The notes: generated by a model from the sequence alone, not told the origin. 64,000 nucleotides of DNA from an uncultured Lachnospiraceae bacterium (GCA_947178145.1 CAMWXE010000010.1:1-64000); one strand, 5' to 3'. Shown: positions 26,935-36,885, counted from the stretch's first letter. Made by a program: numbers and translations.

Positions 26935-27280
26935 TTTATCTCCAAATGTTCAAATGTAATATATGTTATTTTTTATTTCAATCTATCAGACTCAACTCCT
27001 CAAAAAACAAAACTAATCCCTTTTTGTTGCTGTGAATCTGAAAACGTTCCCACTCATCTCTTCATTCAACCATCATTCTACATAAATACCTTATCGCAAT
27101 CGTAATAAAACCAGCAACGATCAATATAATGACCAAAGCACTTGGATAATGAAAAGATGAGCACTGCAGAAAACAGTATATCTAATAAGAACAATACACA
27201 TCCTGATACTCATATGGTTAATATTTCATATCTATCAAAAAGCACATAATTATTTTGATAATCAAGACCTCTGTTTTTAT
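26935..27280. other. Gap with a small membrane-protein relic
   Basis: Mostly AT-rich without a gene. On the minus strand about 27166-27062 reads a hydrophobic stretch (SALVIILIVAGFITIAIRY) that ends in MMVE-stop and has no start. It may be the C-terminus of a lost membrane protein. No promoter or riboswitch-like fold was recognised. Confidence 0.35.
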
Positions 27281-27622
27281 TTATTTCGAAATATTTTTCC
27301 ATATATGCCATACATACTGTCTTAAGTACACGTATATACAGTCAATATGTCCATAGAGTTTCAGTTTTTTCAATACATATATATACTCATATTTCTGTAG
27401 TTCCCAATTATTCTCACAACTATTTGTAAGCTGTGTTTCACCTATTCCTATTGAAACCAGTGTTTTTTTTGTAAATACGAATTGTGGATTCTGTTTCAAT
27501 ATTCTAGCATATAATTCTATATCTACCAACCATTTAAGGTTTGAATCAAAAACATAATTTTTATTACGCCAAATAGTTGCACCCGGAGCGCCTATCCAAT
27601 TTCCGTTATAAAGTGTTCTATA
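27281..27622 (-). pseudogene. 3' remnant of a GT2 glycosyltransferase
   Basis: The open frame from about 27622 encodes LYNGNWIGAPGATIWR, then LKWLVDIELYARILKQNP, FVFTKKTLVSIGIGETQLTN and a basic C-terminus. This is the second half of GT2 capsular glycosyltransferases (acceptor-side motif and SIG.SETQ-type end). The nucleotide-sugar-binding first half is absent. It starts where the FkbM gene ends. Confidence 0.75.
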
Positions 27623-28405
27623 ACTGAGTCATACGCAAAATAAATCCTTTCCTATTCTTAAGTGTAAGCTGCCCCTCAAAACTTTCAAAAAAATTCCTTA
27701 TATCATTTTCCTCTTCCTGATAATGATATGGCAAGCTAATATACACATATGCAAGTTATTGGATATTACATTTCGTGCCCCCTTAAGTGCTTTCACTTCC
27801 TCTCCTTCAATATCCAACTTGATAAGATCTATATTTTCTTGTTCTTCTAGTAATGTATCTAACATTATATTATTTCCCTTGTTATTATCAGATAAAAATT
27901 TAGAAACTATATGAACCTTGCTTAAATCATCTTTAAATGTCATTTTTAAGGCTTCAACCCAATCTGTGTCACTTTCTATAATATAAATTACATTAGCTCT
28001 CTCTAAAACTATTGCTGAAAAAAGCCCCTCTGCTGCTCCACCATCAACAACAATATTATAATGATCCTTTTCCTCTTGCTTTGTAATATATACATGAGGC
28101 GATTGCTCATATTGTTCTGGTAGTAAAGTGCTTAAATATTCTTTTATTCTTTGCTCCGTCCACTCCTTTTTAAAGTATATTCTCTTGTTGTTTAATACAT
28201 AATAATGTCTATTTTCACCCTCATCATATTCCAAAGCAATTGATTCAGGCTGGAGCGCAAACCACGGATAATTAAAATAAGTTAATTTTCGGTTCTTTTT
28301 TATATATTCAACAATCTCTTTTATTTCTTTATCGTCTGTCCCTTTATATAAATCAATAATAGTCCTTAGCAACTTTTTCTCTTGTAAAAATGATTTTAAT
28401 ATCAT
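27618..28405 (-). pseudogene. FkbM-family methyltransferase, frameshifted near its 3' end
   Basis: Residues 1-225 are intact: VVDGGAAEGLFSAIVLE (SAM motif I), IESDTDW, and IKLDIEGEEVKALKGA (motif of FkbM enzymes). The present frame then stops after MCILACHIIIRKRKMI. A one-base insertion near 27728 would continue it as YHYQEEENDIRNFFESFEG...GFILRMTQL to a TAG at 27618, the normal family ending. FkbM enzymes O-methylate sugars or aglycones. The lost tail may still allow partial function, but a broken gene, slippage or a read error are all possible. Confidence 0.75.
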
Positions 28406-28490
28406 CCTATATTCCCCTAATTATTTCACACCATCAAGTTATTACATAACATTTTATAACTACTTTCAGTTTTATCGCTTTTTCCATACA

Positions 28491-29347
28491 TTAATATGGT
28501 CTAACCCATTCCGCACAAAATATATTTGTATCATTTGTATGATTATTCCACCTTTTAGGCGCTATGATTATTTTTCCTTCATATTTATTGAGCCATGCTG
28601 CCCACCAGCTAAAGCTACTATTTGCCATAATCATATTCTGGCATTTCGACATTAATATCAAGTCAAAACAACCTGTATCTTCATCATTAATATCTACAAA
28701 AGTTACATTTTCTTTTTTATCTAAAAAAAATCTACACCATTCCATGTCATCCGAAAATACGAAAAAATGCACATTTCTAATATGTTGTTTCATGTACTCC
28801 ATACTATCAATATAATAATTTTCTGTACAGATACCTCCGTACATATCTCGTGCTATAAGATAATCTCCACGCCTAACATGAATCGCTACAGAATTTGTTT
28901 TTTCTATCATGTCCAGCATTTTTTATTCTGTCTAGTCAATGGTTCTTTCAATAATAATTCTTCTTGTAATAATCCAGATATATTCTCAAAATAATCTTTT
29001 CTCTGCCAATACCCCTCCAAATATGCATCGTGTAGTTCTAAAATAGCAGAATTAAATTCTCCTGATTCCGCTTCTATGATGTGACTTGGTTTCTTTCCAA
29101 ATATTTTGTGGTATAAAACTCCAACTATATTTTTGTCATTATTAGCAAGTTGATATTTTTGTTTTTTAGAACACTCTAGCACCTTTGTTTGAAATAGTCC
29201 TAACTGATTTTTTCTATTTGCTCCTTTATTCTCATAATACCATGAGGTATCCAAGTAAGCCTCTCTGCCATTTTCTTGAAATTGTCTATACAAGGCGTAT
29301 TGAAAAAACTGATTTCCCAATCCCCCCATCATCTTCACTATAATCAT
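28491..29347 (-). pseudogene. Alpha-1,2-fucosyltransferase (GT11), split by a one-base frameshift
   Basis: The first frame (29347-28907) has the GT11 start MIIVKMMGGLGNQFFQYALYR. The second (28919-28491) has the GDP-fucose motif HVRRGDY and ANSSFSWWAAWLN. One missing A in the A6 run at 28919-28924 separates them: with A7 the text reads NKKMLDMIEKTN without a break. The length of the joined product (about 285) equals that of the intact GT11 at 33776. Products with this motif transfer fucose in alpha-1,2 linkage. The same explanations apply as for the other homopolymer frameshifts in the locus. Confidence 0.85.
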
Positions 29348-29349
29348 AC

Positions 29350-30345
29350 TTATCTTTTCCTATTTTTTATACAAACCATAATAACCAATATTCTAAATGC
29401 ATATAATGATACTAATATAACCATTTTTCGATAGAAATCGTCTGTACAATGCAAGTATTTCCTTGCCCATCCTTTATATTTATAAATTAATTTAATCAGT
29501 ATTTGCTGTAATTCACTTTTATCATAAAAACATTTAGAGTAATATTTCAACAACCTCTCATATAGAAGATACGTAACTTCATCTGCCATTTTCCCTTGAT
29601 CAATCTCTCTAAAAAAATGTATTTGTTCCTCAATCTGTGGTATTTCATCTGTTATTACCCGTTCAGATATACCATACTTGCTGTCTGATCCAACAATACT
29701 ATCATCCCTACGTCTATAATAATATAAATCCTTATCAATGTACACGTATTTTTTTGCTTCATAAAAAACTTTCGCTGACCATACAATGTCCTCATAACAC
29801 TTTCCTTTTGGAAAGTAAAAATTTTCAACAACATTTTTTCGGTACAATCTGTCCCATACAGAAAAAGATATCTTATATTTATCCTTTCCATATATTAAAA
29901 ATTCAAGACTTTCAATATGTTCAAAAACCAAGACTTTGCCTGTTCTGCTTTCACATATATCATTCTCTTTCCCATCAAAAAAGCTCTGCCAATTTGCACT
30001 TGCAATATCAGCCTTTTTTTCTTCGAGAAGTTTAGATAATATTTTATACATATCAGGATGAATAAAATCATCCGAATCAACAAAACCTATATACTCTCCT
30101 TTTGCCACTTCCAACCCTGTATTTCTCGCGTCTGATAATCCTCCATTTTCTTTATGAATAACAATGACCCTTTGGTCTGTTTGCGCATATTGATCACATA
30201 TCACTCCAGAGCAGTCTGTCGAACCATCATCCACTAAAATAATTTCAAGATTTCTATAGGTCTGATTTAATACAGAATCCACACATTGTTTTAAATATTT
30301 TGAAACATTATATACTGGGATTATTACACTAATAAGCTTATCCAT
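29350..30345 (-). CDS. GT2 family glycosyltransferase
   Basis: This 331-residue protein has an N-terminal GT-A fold: ISVIIPVYNVSKYL, ILVDDGSTDCSG, ENGGLSDARNTG and FVDSDDF (DxD). An acceptor-binding second half and a hydrophobic, basic C-terminus may touch the membrane. The start is taken at 30345, two bases after the upstream gene's stop, rather than the longer in-frame 30375 which overlaps it; the Shine-Dalgarno is weak. It is one of five intact GT2 enzymes in the 29-36 kb and 50-52 kb stretches. The sugar is unknown. Confidence 0.88.
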   Translation of the reverse strand: MDKLISVIIPVYNVSKYLKQCVDSVLNQTYRNLEIILVDDGSTDCSGVICDQYAQTDQRVIVIHKENGGLSDARNTGLEVAKGEYIGFVDSDDFIHPDMYKILSKLLEEKKADIASANWQSFFDGKENDICESRTGKVLVFEHIESLEFLIYGKDKYKISFSVWDRLYRKNVVENFYFPKGKCYEDIVWSAKVFYEAKKYVYIDKDLYYYRRRDDSIVGSDSKYGISERVITDEIPQIEEQIHFFREIDQGKMADEVTYLLYERLLKYYSKCFYDKSELQQILIKLIYKYKGWARKYLHCTDDFYRKMVILVSLYAFRILVIMVCIKNRKR

Positions 30346-30347
30346 AT

Positions 30348-31355
30348 CTATCTTCTCTTCATAAATTTTAAACATATTCTCTTCATATAAAACAAAAGGA
30401 AACTTGTATTTCTAATTCCTATTAATTTTATAGATAAATTGGTTACTGTTCCAAGCATTCCATGATATTTTTTGTATACATAACGATAGTCTTCTAACTT
30501 TCTACAAACCTCGTTTCTTTCATCTCTGTTAATCAAAAATAAATTTCCCATAATAAAATAAACAATTATTTCTGCAAAGTAGAAATACATGCCGTCTCTC
30601 GCTTCCTGTGCAATCTTGTATTTCTCAAAAAAAAGTTCCCATCCATTTATAATAGTAAATACATCCATAAACTTCTTCTCGGTAATGGTATTCGATATAG
30701 AGCCATCCCTTTTCTCCCGATAGTAGTACATTATCGGAGTCATAACAACGGAATCTGCTAAATATATAACTTTATATATCAAATCCAAATCTTCAGCATA
30801 GATTCCTTTTGTAAATCGAAACCCCTCTTTTCGCCAATACGCTACTTTATAGCATTTTGCACAGGGCGACCATAATGGTCCACCCGTTGCAACTGCCATG
30901 AAAGCGTCCTTTCCCGTCTTCTTGCCAAACATTTTATAATCATAATTGTTATAACTTCGTATATTACCATTACAAAATGAATAATTTGATTGGTCAATTA
31001 ATATATCTGGATAATCATTTTTTTTACATGATTGAAAATATGTTAGCAATGTATTTGTATCAATATAATCATCACTGTCTACAAATATCATGTACTCTCC
31101 TGAAACTCTGTCAATTCCGTAGTTTCTGGCATCAGATAATCCCCCATTAGTCTTATGAAACACCTTGACATAAGAATATTTTTGTGCATACATATCGCAA
31201 AGGTCAGCACTTCCATCCATAGAACCATCATCCACTAAAATGATTTCATAAGCCTGATATGTTTGATTAACCAAACTCTCTATGCATTCTGCTAAATATT
31301 CTTTTACATTATAGACTGGTACTATAATACTGTAATTAATATCATTTTGAATCAT
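30348..31355 (-). CDS. GT2 family glycosyltransferase
   Basis: This 335-residue protein contains SIIVPVYNVKEYL, ILVDDGSMDGSADLCD, TNGGLSDARNYG and FVDSDDYID, the standard GT2 donor site. The second half (GGPLWSPCAKCYK, GIYAEDLDLIYK) matches capsular GT2 enzymes that end in a membrane-proximal basic helix. GGAAGGAAATCT before ATG fixes the start at 31355; a longer frame from 31427 overlaps the previous gene. It is tightly packed between GT10 (20 bases) and the next GT2 (2 bases), so one operon. Confidence 0.9.
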   Translation of the reverse strand: MIQNDINYSIIVPVYNVKEYLAECIESLVNQTYQAYEIILVDDGSMDGSADLCDMYAQKYSYVKVFHKTNGGLSDARNYGIDRVSGEYMIFVDSDDYIDTNTLLTYFQSCKKNDYPDILIDQSNYSFCNGNIRSYNNYDYKMFGKKTGKDAFMAVATGGPLWSPCAKCYKVAYWRKEGFRFTKGIYAEDLDLIYKVIYLADSVVMTPIMYYYREKRDGSISNTITEKKFMDVFTIINGWELFFEKYKIAQEARDGMYFYFAEIIVYFIMGNLFLINRDERNEVCRKLEDYRYVYKKYHGMLGTVTNLSIKLIGIRNTSFLLFYMKRICLKFMKRR

Positions 31356-31375
31356 AGATTTCCTTCCTTCACAAA

Positions 31376-32341
31376 TCATCTCTTTATGATATGCCACACT
31401 TTTTGGCTTATCATTCTTGTTCGCCATCCTTTTTTAATAACATTTATATAGAACTTATTGTACCCCCCCTTTGTATTAAATATCTTTTTAGCGTTGCTTA
31501 TTGGTTTATCAAATATCATAGACAAATAATCTACAAGCATATCTGGATTATCGTAATATCGCTTGGCATGGCTTTCATTCTTAAATATAGGCTCCCTCTG
31601 CATTGCTAAATATAGGTCATTATTGCTATCTACTTTTTTTACATAATCAATGCAGCTTTTTATTGATTCAAAACCAAAAACATTAATAAACGCTTTGGGA
31701 TTAAATTCTTCCTCAACTCGTTCATTCCCCCAATAAATTGGTATAGTACCAGCTTGCCATGCCTGCACTATTTTCTCTGTCACATACCCTTCTTTTCTCG
31801 AGTTCTCAAATGCAATGGAAAACTTGTAATCCTTCTGAAATTCATATTTATTTCCAACACGTTTTCCAATATTATTATATATTTTCCCTCCCGAGTCAAC
31901 TTTTTTATATTTCGAAAGCTCTAAAAAAAATTCATTGCGAATTTTATCACTATTATCATTAGAATAAATGAAATTACAAAACTTTTTCTTATTTAGAAAA
32001 TTTTCATCTGGAACAAGATGTTTTTGAGCCGCCTTCTGGAACGCATCTCTATAATATACGTAATTAGGAATTCTGATATATCGATCACCGTAATCAATAA
32101 AATCAAACCCAACAGCATAATCATATAAATTAAAATCTGGAGTTATATTCTCTCCCAAAACAACTATTTTAATGCAATCATACTTCAAGAATTCTCCCGA
32201 AAAGCAGCTGCACAGTAAATAATCTGGCTTATCACATAATTCAATATCATATCTTTTTTCTAATTCTTGCCAATAATAAGAGTCTCTTCCAATAACATCT
32301 TCAAATCCGTCAACTAATTTTACCCTAATGTTCTTTTTCAT
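31376..32341 (-). CDS. Alpha-1,3/4-fucosyltransferase-like protein (GT10)
   Basis: This 321-residue protein shows the GT10 signature in its second half: YKFSIAFENSRKEGYVTEKI, AWQAGTIPIYWGN and FNPKAFINV, which bind GDP-fucose. The N-terminal half (LLCSCFSGEFLKY, VVLGENITPDFNLYDYAVG) is typical of bacterial members. AGGAGG lies about ten bases before ATG 32341. A G7 run codes for GlyGly near residue 297. With two GT11 genes it suggests fucose in the glycan, although no GDP-fucose synthesis genes are in the window. Confidence 0.88.
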   Translation of the reverse strand: MKKNIRVKLVDGFEDVIGRDSYYWQELEKRYDIELCDKPDYLLCSCFSGEFLKYDCIKIVVLGENITPDFNLYDYAVGFDFIDYGDRYIRIPNYVYYRDAFQKAAQKHLVPDENFLNKKKFCNFIYSNDNSDKIRNEFFLELSKYKKVDSGGKIYNNIGKRVGNKYEFQKDYKFSIAFENSRKEGYVTEKIVQAWQAGTIPIYWGNERVEEEFNPKAFINVFGFESIKSCIDYVKKVDSNNDLYLAMQREPIFKNESHAKRYYDNPDMLVDYLSMIFDKPISNAKKIFNTKGGYNKFYINVIKKGWRTRMISQKVWHIIKR

Positions 32342-32355
32342 ACAATCAGATCCTC

Positions 32356-32415
32356 CTAAATTTTCAGCCACTCTAAGCAGTATACATCCGGCGTTTCTTT
32401 ACCATTCATCCATCT
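32356..32415 (-). pseudogene. 3' fragment of a GT11 fucosyltransferase
   Basis: The minus strand reads RWMNGKETPDVYCLEWLKI-stop, almost the same as the end of the intact GT11 at 33776 (RWINGKKTPDVYCNGWIRI). Only about 19 codons remain, between the acyltransferase and GT10 genes. It marks the edge of a recombination event. Confidence 0.82.
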
Positions 32416-32444
32416 GCTAGAACGTGTTTGAAAAATGCTTTCTG

Positions 32445-33509
32445 CTATCTCAGGGCTTTTCGCAAAGCATTCTGCACTGGCCTGTCCCAGTATTTTGTTA
32501 CAATAACTGATATACCTAATGTCAAAATCATTGTAACTATATACTTTCCGCCCCAATCAATAAATACATTGCCACTCTCTATTATCATAATTCTATCATA
32601 CACTCCTAAAAATATACAGTGCAGCAGATAAACAGGGTAGGAATATATTCCTAGCTTCTGCCACACTACATTATTCAAAATACTATAATTATGTGTATTT
32701 AGCAGCAAAGCCAAACATACCGCTATCAAAGAACACAATGTATGGCTTACTAATAAAGAGCAATGTACAATGCCAAATGTTCTTCCCAATACAATCCCTG
32801 CACTTATAGCAATGCAAAAAAACAATTGGTATGTTTTTATGTTCTTTACTTTGGGCGAATGAAACAAATAGTATAATATAATTCCAAGCCCCAGTGAAGG
32901 CAGTTGTTGAAATATCCAAAACGAACCAAAAAAACTATCGAACATGTAATTGCCCATCCACTTATCCAATGCATATTCATTCACAATTTCACACACAACA
33001 AAAAAAATAATAAATAAACAACATGCCTTTCGCAATGAATTTACGTATTTATAGAGCAACGGCGCCATCAGGTAAAAGAGCACCAATATACCTAAATACC
33101 ATTCTACACCTAAAATACTATTGATATACTGAGGAAACAGACCAAAAATAAGCAATATATGTGATACAATATTGCCCAAATTCCCGTTAAAATTTCTATT
33201 TAGCAGCAAATGTAAAACAATCACTAAATAAAATATTGGAACCAGTCGTATAACTTTCAAATACCACCAGTGATATATTTTTACAGCGGTAAACTTTCCA
33301 TCCCTGAAAGTTCGCTCTAATGAAGAACATGTCAGATATGCCGACAATACAAAGAATATATAAACTCCATATGCACCTCCACCGCCCAGCCTCCCTAATG
33401 GGAATGGCAGAACATCCACTCCACTATGAACCATAACAATACCACAGGTGGCAATACCTTTCAGCGAATCAATCCAATCAATTTTCTTTGCATTATTAGC
33501 AGCCCTCAC
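32445..33509 (-). CDS. Membrane acyltransferase (acyltransferase 3 family)
   Basis: This 354-residue protein has about ten membrane helices and the family's N-terminal motif IDWIDSLKGIATCGIVMVHSG (His in the catalytic H-x-n region) with FFVLSAYL. It ends in a helix running to KYWDRPVQNALRKALR. Such proteins O-acetylate sugars using an acyl donor from the cytoplasm. The start is GTG at 33509 with AAGGAGG ten bases before. The gene is intact, unlike the two other acyltransferase 3 genes in the window. Confidence 0.88.
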   Translation of the reverse strand: MRAANNAKKIDWIDSLKGIATCGIVMVHSGVDVLPFPLGRLGGGGAYGVYIFFVLSAYLTCSSLERTFRDGKFTAVKIYHWWYLKVIRLVPIFYLVIVLHLLLNRNFNGNLGNIVSHILLIFGLFPQYINSILGVEWYLGILVLFYLMAPLLYKYVNSLRKACCLFIIFFVVCEIVNEYALDKWMGNYMFDSFFGSFWIFQQLPSLGLGIILYYLFHSPKVKNIKTYQLFFCIAISAGIVLGRTFGIVHCSLLVSHTLCSLIAVCLALLLNTHNYSILNNVVWQKLGIYSYPVYLLHCIFLGVYDRIMIIESGNVFIDWGGKYIVTMILTLGISVIVTKYWDRPVQNALRKALR

Positions 33510-33544
33510 AACCTTTCTTCCTCCTTACATTCATCTGAACCAAC

Positions 33545-33759
33545 TCACACCTGAAGCTTATATATCAACCCATACTTGGTTTTCCATAACTTAAATCTCA
33601 CACATCTGCTGGTATGTACTACCTTTGCTGCTATCTTTAAGAGTTTGAACCTTACTGTGTCAATCAGATTGTGCTCAAAAGATCATACAGCTCCGGTGCA
33701 GCAAAACCGCTGTCCCCCTCTGGCATAAAGCTGTATGTCGGTATAATTTTCTTTTTCAT
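33545..33759 (-). pseudogene. Mosaic relic: IS1380-type transposase tail joined to a GT2 3' end
   Basis: From ATG 33759 the frame reads KKIIPTYSFMPEGDSGFAAPELYDL, with the GDSGF.-PELY motif of IS1380-family transposases. After a frameshift near 33670 it continues with VRFKLLKIAAKVVHTSRCVRF, like the C-terminus of those enzymes. It then ends LWKTKYGLIYKLQV-stop, nearly identical to the end of the GT2 at 34648 (LRYGLMYKLQV). Two unrelated gene ends are thus fused, with no functional product. Confidence 0.6.
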
Positions 33760-33775
33760 CCAGTTTAATCCCCTC

Positions 33776-34630
33776 CTAGATTCTTATCCATCCATTACAA
33801 TACACATCCGGCGTCTTTTTGCCATTAATCCATCTTTCAGGGCATATCACTTTTTTATCACTATAATTATTTAAATACGCAGCCCACCAGCTGAAGCTAC
33901 TATTGGCAATAATTTGATGCCTGCACTCAGACATCAGCTGCATATCAATAAATCCCTTATCTTCACTGTTTCCTTCCACATAGATATAATTGTTCTTATT
34001 TCCAAATGTTCTGCTTGTCCATTCCATATCATTTGAGAAAAAAAAGAATATTGGATGTTCAATAGTCTGTCTTAACACTTCTATTGCCCTATGATAATAT
34101 TCCACCGTACATATATTCCCATATATATCCTGGTGTTTTACATAATCACCCCTACGAACATGGACTGCAATTGAATTGGTGTTTTGTATTCGATCTTGAA
34201 ACTGCTTATCCCTCTCTGAAAGCTCATTTTTGAATTGATATATCTTTCTTATCTCCGTTTCGATGTCCTGAAAATATTTCCTCGACTGCCAGAACCCATC
34301 AAGATATCCCTCCTGAATTTGCATCACATCAGAGTCATACTCATACGCATTTTTTTCATAATAGTGCGTGCTCTTATCTCCAAACAACCTCATCAGCACT
34401 CTCGCAGTCATTCCTGTTCCCAACACATACTTTCTTGCCTCTTTTTTTGTGCACAATTCATATTTCAAATCAAAACAACCATAGTCCAGAAAACATTCAC
34501 GTTTCCCATCAATATGCGTAAACCTTGATCGATCAAGTTTAACTTCTTTACCTTGCGCCAGAAGCGACCGATACAAAGCATATTGGAACATTTGATTTCC
34601 CATGCCTTCCATTAATTTAACGATTATCAT
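33776..34630 (-). CDS. Alpha-1,2-fucosyltransferase-like protein (GT11)
   Basis: This 284-residue intact GT11 has the N-terminal MIIVKLMEGMGNQMFQYALYR, the GDP-fucose motif AVHVRRGDYV (about residue 153) and ANSSFSWWAAYLN. The end is ERWINGKKTPDVYC. It resembles the frameshifted GT11 at 28491 throughout and the relic at 32356 at its end. It lies 17 bases after the GT2 at 34648 and is probably co-transcribed with it. Confidence 0.92.
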   Translation of the reverse strand: MIIVKLMEGMGNQMFQYALYRSLLAQGKEVKLDRSRFTHIDGKRECFLDYGCFDLKYELCTKKEARKYVLGTGMTARVLMRLFGDKSTHYYEKNAYEYDSDVMQIQEGYLDGFWQSRKYFQDIETEIRKIYQFKNELSERDKQFQDRIQNTNSIAVHVRRGDYVKHQDIYGNICTVEYYHRAIEVLRQTIEHPIFFFFSNDMEWTSRTFGNKNNYIYVEGNSEDKGFIDMQLMSECRHQIIANSSFSWWAAYLNNYSDKKVICPERWINGKKTPDVYCNGWIRI

Positions 34631-34647
34631 GTTTTCTCACCCATTGG

Positions 34648-35694
34648 CTATACTTGCAGCTTATACATTAATCCATATCTGAGATTTCCTACAGTCAACT
34701 TCCATAATATTTTATCAAATCCAAAAAGCATTATTGTCCACTTGATGATAAACTCCTTTACCGAATTGCAATGAACCTTTTTTAATTCATCATAATACTC
34801 CTGATAATACTTATTCACTAGCCTAACATATTTTTTTTGTTTCTTCAGATCTGTTTCACTTGTTACAGTCTGATACCATATTTTTAATATCACCAGATAG
34901 AATCCGACAATCTGCTTGTCATAGGCAAAGTGACACTTTTGTTTTTTATAATAATCTAAATTTGTCTTATTTGCCAATGCTAACTCATAGTGCAAGGCAT
35001 TAGGCTTGATGATCCTACTGTCCGTATACTTAGATATCCTGTGTAAAATATATACCTTGTTAAGTAACACCACACGCTGGGTATTTAGTAAGAAGCGTGG
35101 AATGCAGTATACATCATTTAGATAGTTTTGAGGAAGCGCCTGCTCTGCTCTTCTGATCACCGGCTCCATCCGCATATAATATTCTCTATTAATAACCAAT
35201 CCCCATAAATATCCTATATCCCCTTTGTTCTGATCTGCATAAAAGTATCTATACAACAACCGATCTCCTGACATAAACTCTATTTGAGGAGGGTTATCAT
35301 CCATTTTATACTCAGATATTCGATTGGTATTAACATTTTGAGAACACACTTGAACAATATCATAATCTTTATATTGCATCATCGCCTCAAACATGTCTGG
35401 TGCAAAAATGTCATCGCCATCTAAAAAAGCGATGCTTGTCCACGAACTAGCCATTCTATATCCAGCATCTCTTGCCTTGGACATTCCAGCATTACTTTGA
35501 TGAAGCACTTTAATTCGGCCATCTTTTTTCGCATACTCCTCACAGATACTTGAAGTTGCATCGGTGGATCCATCATCTACCAAAATCAATTCATATTTGG
35601 TATAAGTCTGTGCCAAAACGCTGTCCAATGTATCCTTCAAAAAACGTGCCCCATTATATATTGGTATAATTACACTCAACTCGCACTGTTCCAT
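34648..35694 (-). CDS. GT2 family glycosyltransferase
   Basis: This 348-residue protein has LSVIIPIYNGARFL, ILVDDGSTDATSSICEEY, SNAGMSKARDAG and FLDGDDIF (DxD). The second half (GYLWGLVINREYYM, NDVYCIPRFL) is specific to a subset of capsular GT2 enzymes. GAGGGAATACA precedes ATG. The C-terminal YGLMYKLQV is repeated in the relic at 33545. It sits in the same operon as the GT11 downstream and the GT2 upstream. Confidence 0.9.
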   Translation of the reverse strand: MEQCELSVIIPIYNGARFLKDTLDSVLAQTYTKYELILVDDGSTDATSSICEEYAKKDGRIKVLHQSNAGMSKARDAGYRMASSWTSIAFLDGDDIFAPDMFEAMMQYKDYDIVQVCSQNVNTNRISEYKMDDNPPQIEFMSGDRLLYRYFYADQNKGDIGYLWGLVINREYYMRMEPVIRRAEQALPQNYLNDVYCIPRFLLNTQRVVLLNKVYILHRISKYTDSRIIKPNALHYELALANKTNLDYYKKQKCHFAYDKQIVGFYLVILKIWYQTVTSETDLKKQKKYVRLVNKYYQEYYDELKKVHCNSVKEFIIKWTIMLFGFDKILWKLTVGNLRYGLMYKLQV

Positions 35695-35726
35695 TGTATT
35701 CCCTCACATTCTCATACCAAATCTTG

Positions 35727-36764
35727 TTATGCATTATCCTTTCCATATGTTTTGTCCAGCTTTACCGGATAATGCACTAGCTTTAATAATACATACCATG
35801 CAATTGTAAGAAATGTATATTCTGTATACCAAACATGCTTCAGGAAGTAACAATCTCTATTTTTAATCACGAATCTAAACGCATCTATCAATACAGGAAA
35901 TACCAATGCACAGTATGGAATAAATAACATTTTTCTTTTTCGGAGTCCATCTTCTTTTTCACTACGCTGCGTAAAACCTATCCCTTCTGTACAAAATAAG
36001 TTGTTTTTCACACGCCATTTTAACTTATTTAAGTATGTTTTTTCTGTTAAACCTGCTTGATGACAAATTAAATCATTTTTCATGACAATTGCGAATTTTG
36101 TCTGCTGTACCATATTAGAAAAAATATTGGCCGCAAAACTCTGATCTTCTTTATTTTGAGCATATATTTTTTTCGCTGCTTCAATCTCAAACATATTTCC
36201 CAATGCATCAAACAAAGGAAGAAAGTTACATTTTCTGAAATCAAGCAAGATCCCTTTTTCGATATCCTTATGACGATACTGCCTGGTCAGATCTTCAATA
36301 CGATCGTACCCATTATAGCGATATACAAAATTCGAAAAAGGATCACCTATGAAATTGGCATATCTTGTTACGTTATTCTCACCTTTTTTACAGATCTGCC
36401 CTGTTGAGACCAGATTCTTGACGAATGAATATCTTGCCAACAGTTGAATCCTGCTGTCAAGTGAATTCATATTTGTAAACGACTCATCAGAATCAATAAA
36501 TATGCCATACTTACCTTTTGCCGCCAGCAATCCCTGCTGCTTGGCAAATTCTGGCAGCCTGTGCTCATTGTACAAAATTGTAGAACCATACTTTTCGGCT
36601 ATATCTAATGTCGTGTCTGTAGATCCCCCATCTATGATCAAAATCTCAACCTGTGTTTGATCAATACTCTGTCTCCTTATACTTTCCAGTGAATATTTTA
36701 GCGTTTTTTCTGAATTATAGGTGGGCATTATTATTGATATCAAATAATCACACTTGTTCTCCAT
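35727..36764 (-). CDS. GT2 family glycosyltransferase with C-terminal membrane segment
   Basis: The 345-residue protein has ISIIMPTYNSEKTL, ILIIDGGSTDTTLDIAEKYG, FAKQQGLLAAKGKY and FIDSDESF. It belongs to the GT2 subgroup with DGGSTD. Hydrophobic stretches near 280-300 and 315-335 may anchor it. The start is uncertain: ATG at 36764 is preferred, while a GTG in frame at 36782 is possible. It is the first gene of this run, next to the inserted ATPase block. Confidence 0.85.
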   Translation of the reverse strand: MENKCDYLISIIMPTYNSEKTLKYSLESIRRQSIDQTQVEILIIDGGSTDTTLDIAEKYGSTILYNEHRLPEFAKQQGLLAAKGKYGIFIDSDESFTNMNSLDSRIQLLARYSFVKNLVSTGQICKKGENNVTRYANFIGDPFSNFVYRYNGYDRIEDLTRQYRHKDIEKGILLDFRKCNFLPLFDALGNMFEIEAAKKIYAQNKEDQSFAANIFSNMVQQTKFAIVMKNDLICHQAGLTEKTYLNKLKWRVKNNLFCTEGIGFTQRSEKEDGLRKRKMLFIPYCALVFPVLIDAFRFVIKNRDCYFLKHVWYTEYTFLTIAWYVLLKLVHYPVKLDKTYGKDNA

Positions 36765-36885
36765 ACTCTCATCAACTTCCACGTTGCCTTTTCTCTCTTA
36801 TCTACTATAAACCATTTTGCCAAAAATATCCACACAATTTATTTCAGTCTCATCCAAAATAAGGCTTATTCTCCACTTTTAACCT

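Noticed and set aside
31463-31469. G7 run in the GT10 gene as a phase-variation tract
   Set aside because: Seven G is short, it codes for two glycines in frame near the C-terminus, and there is no evidence of variation; only the G9 tract at 19343 was kept as a candidate.
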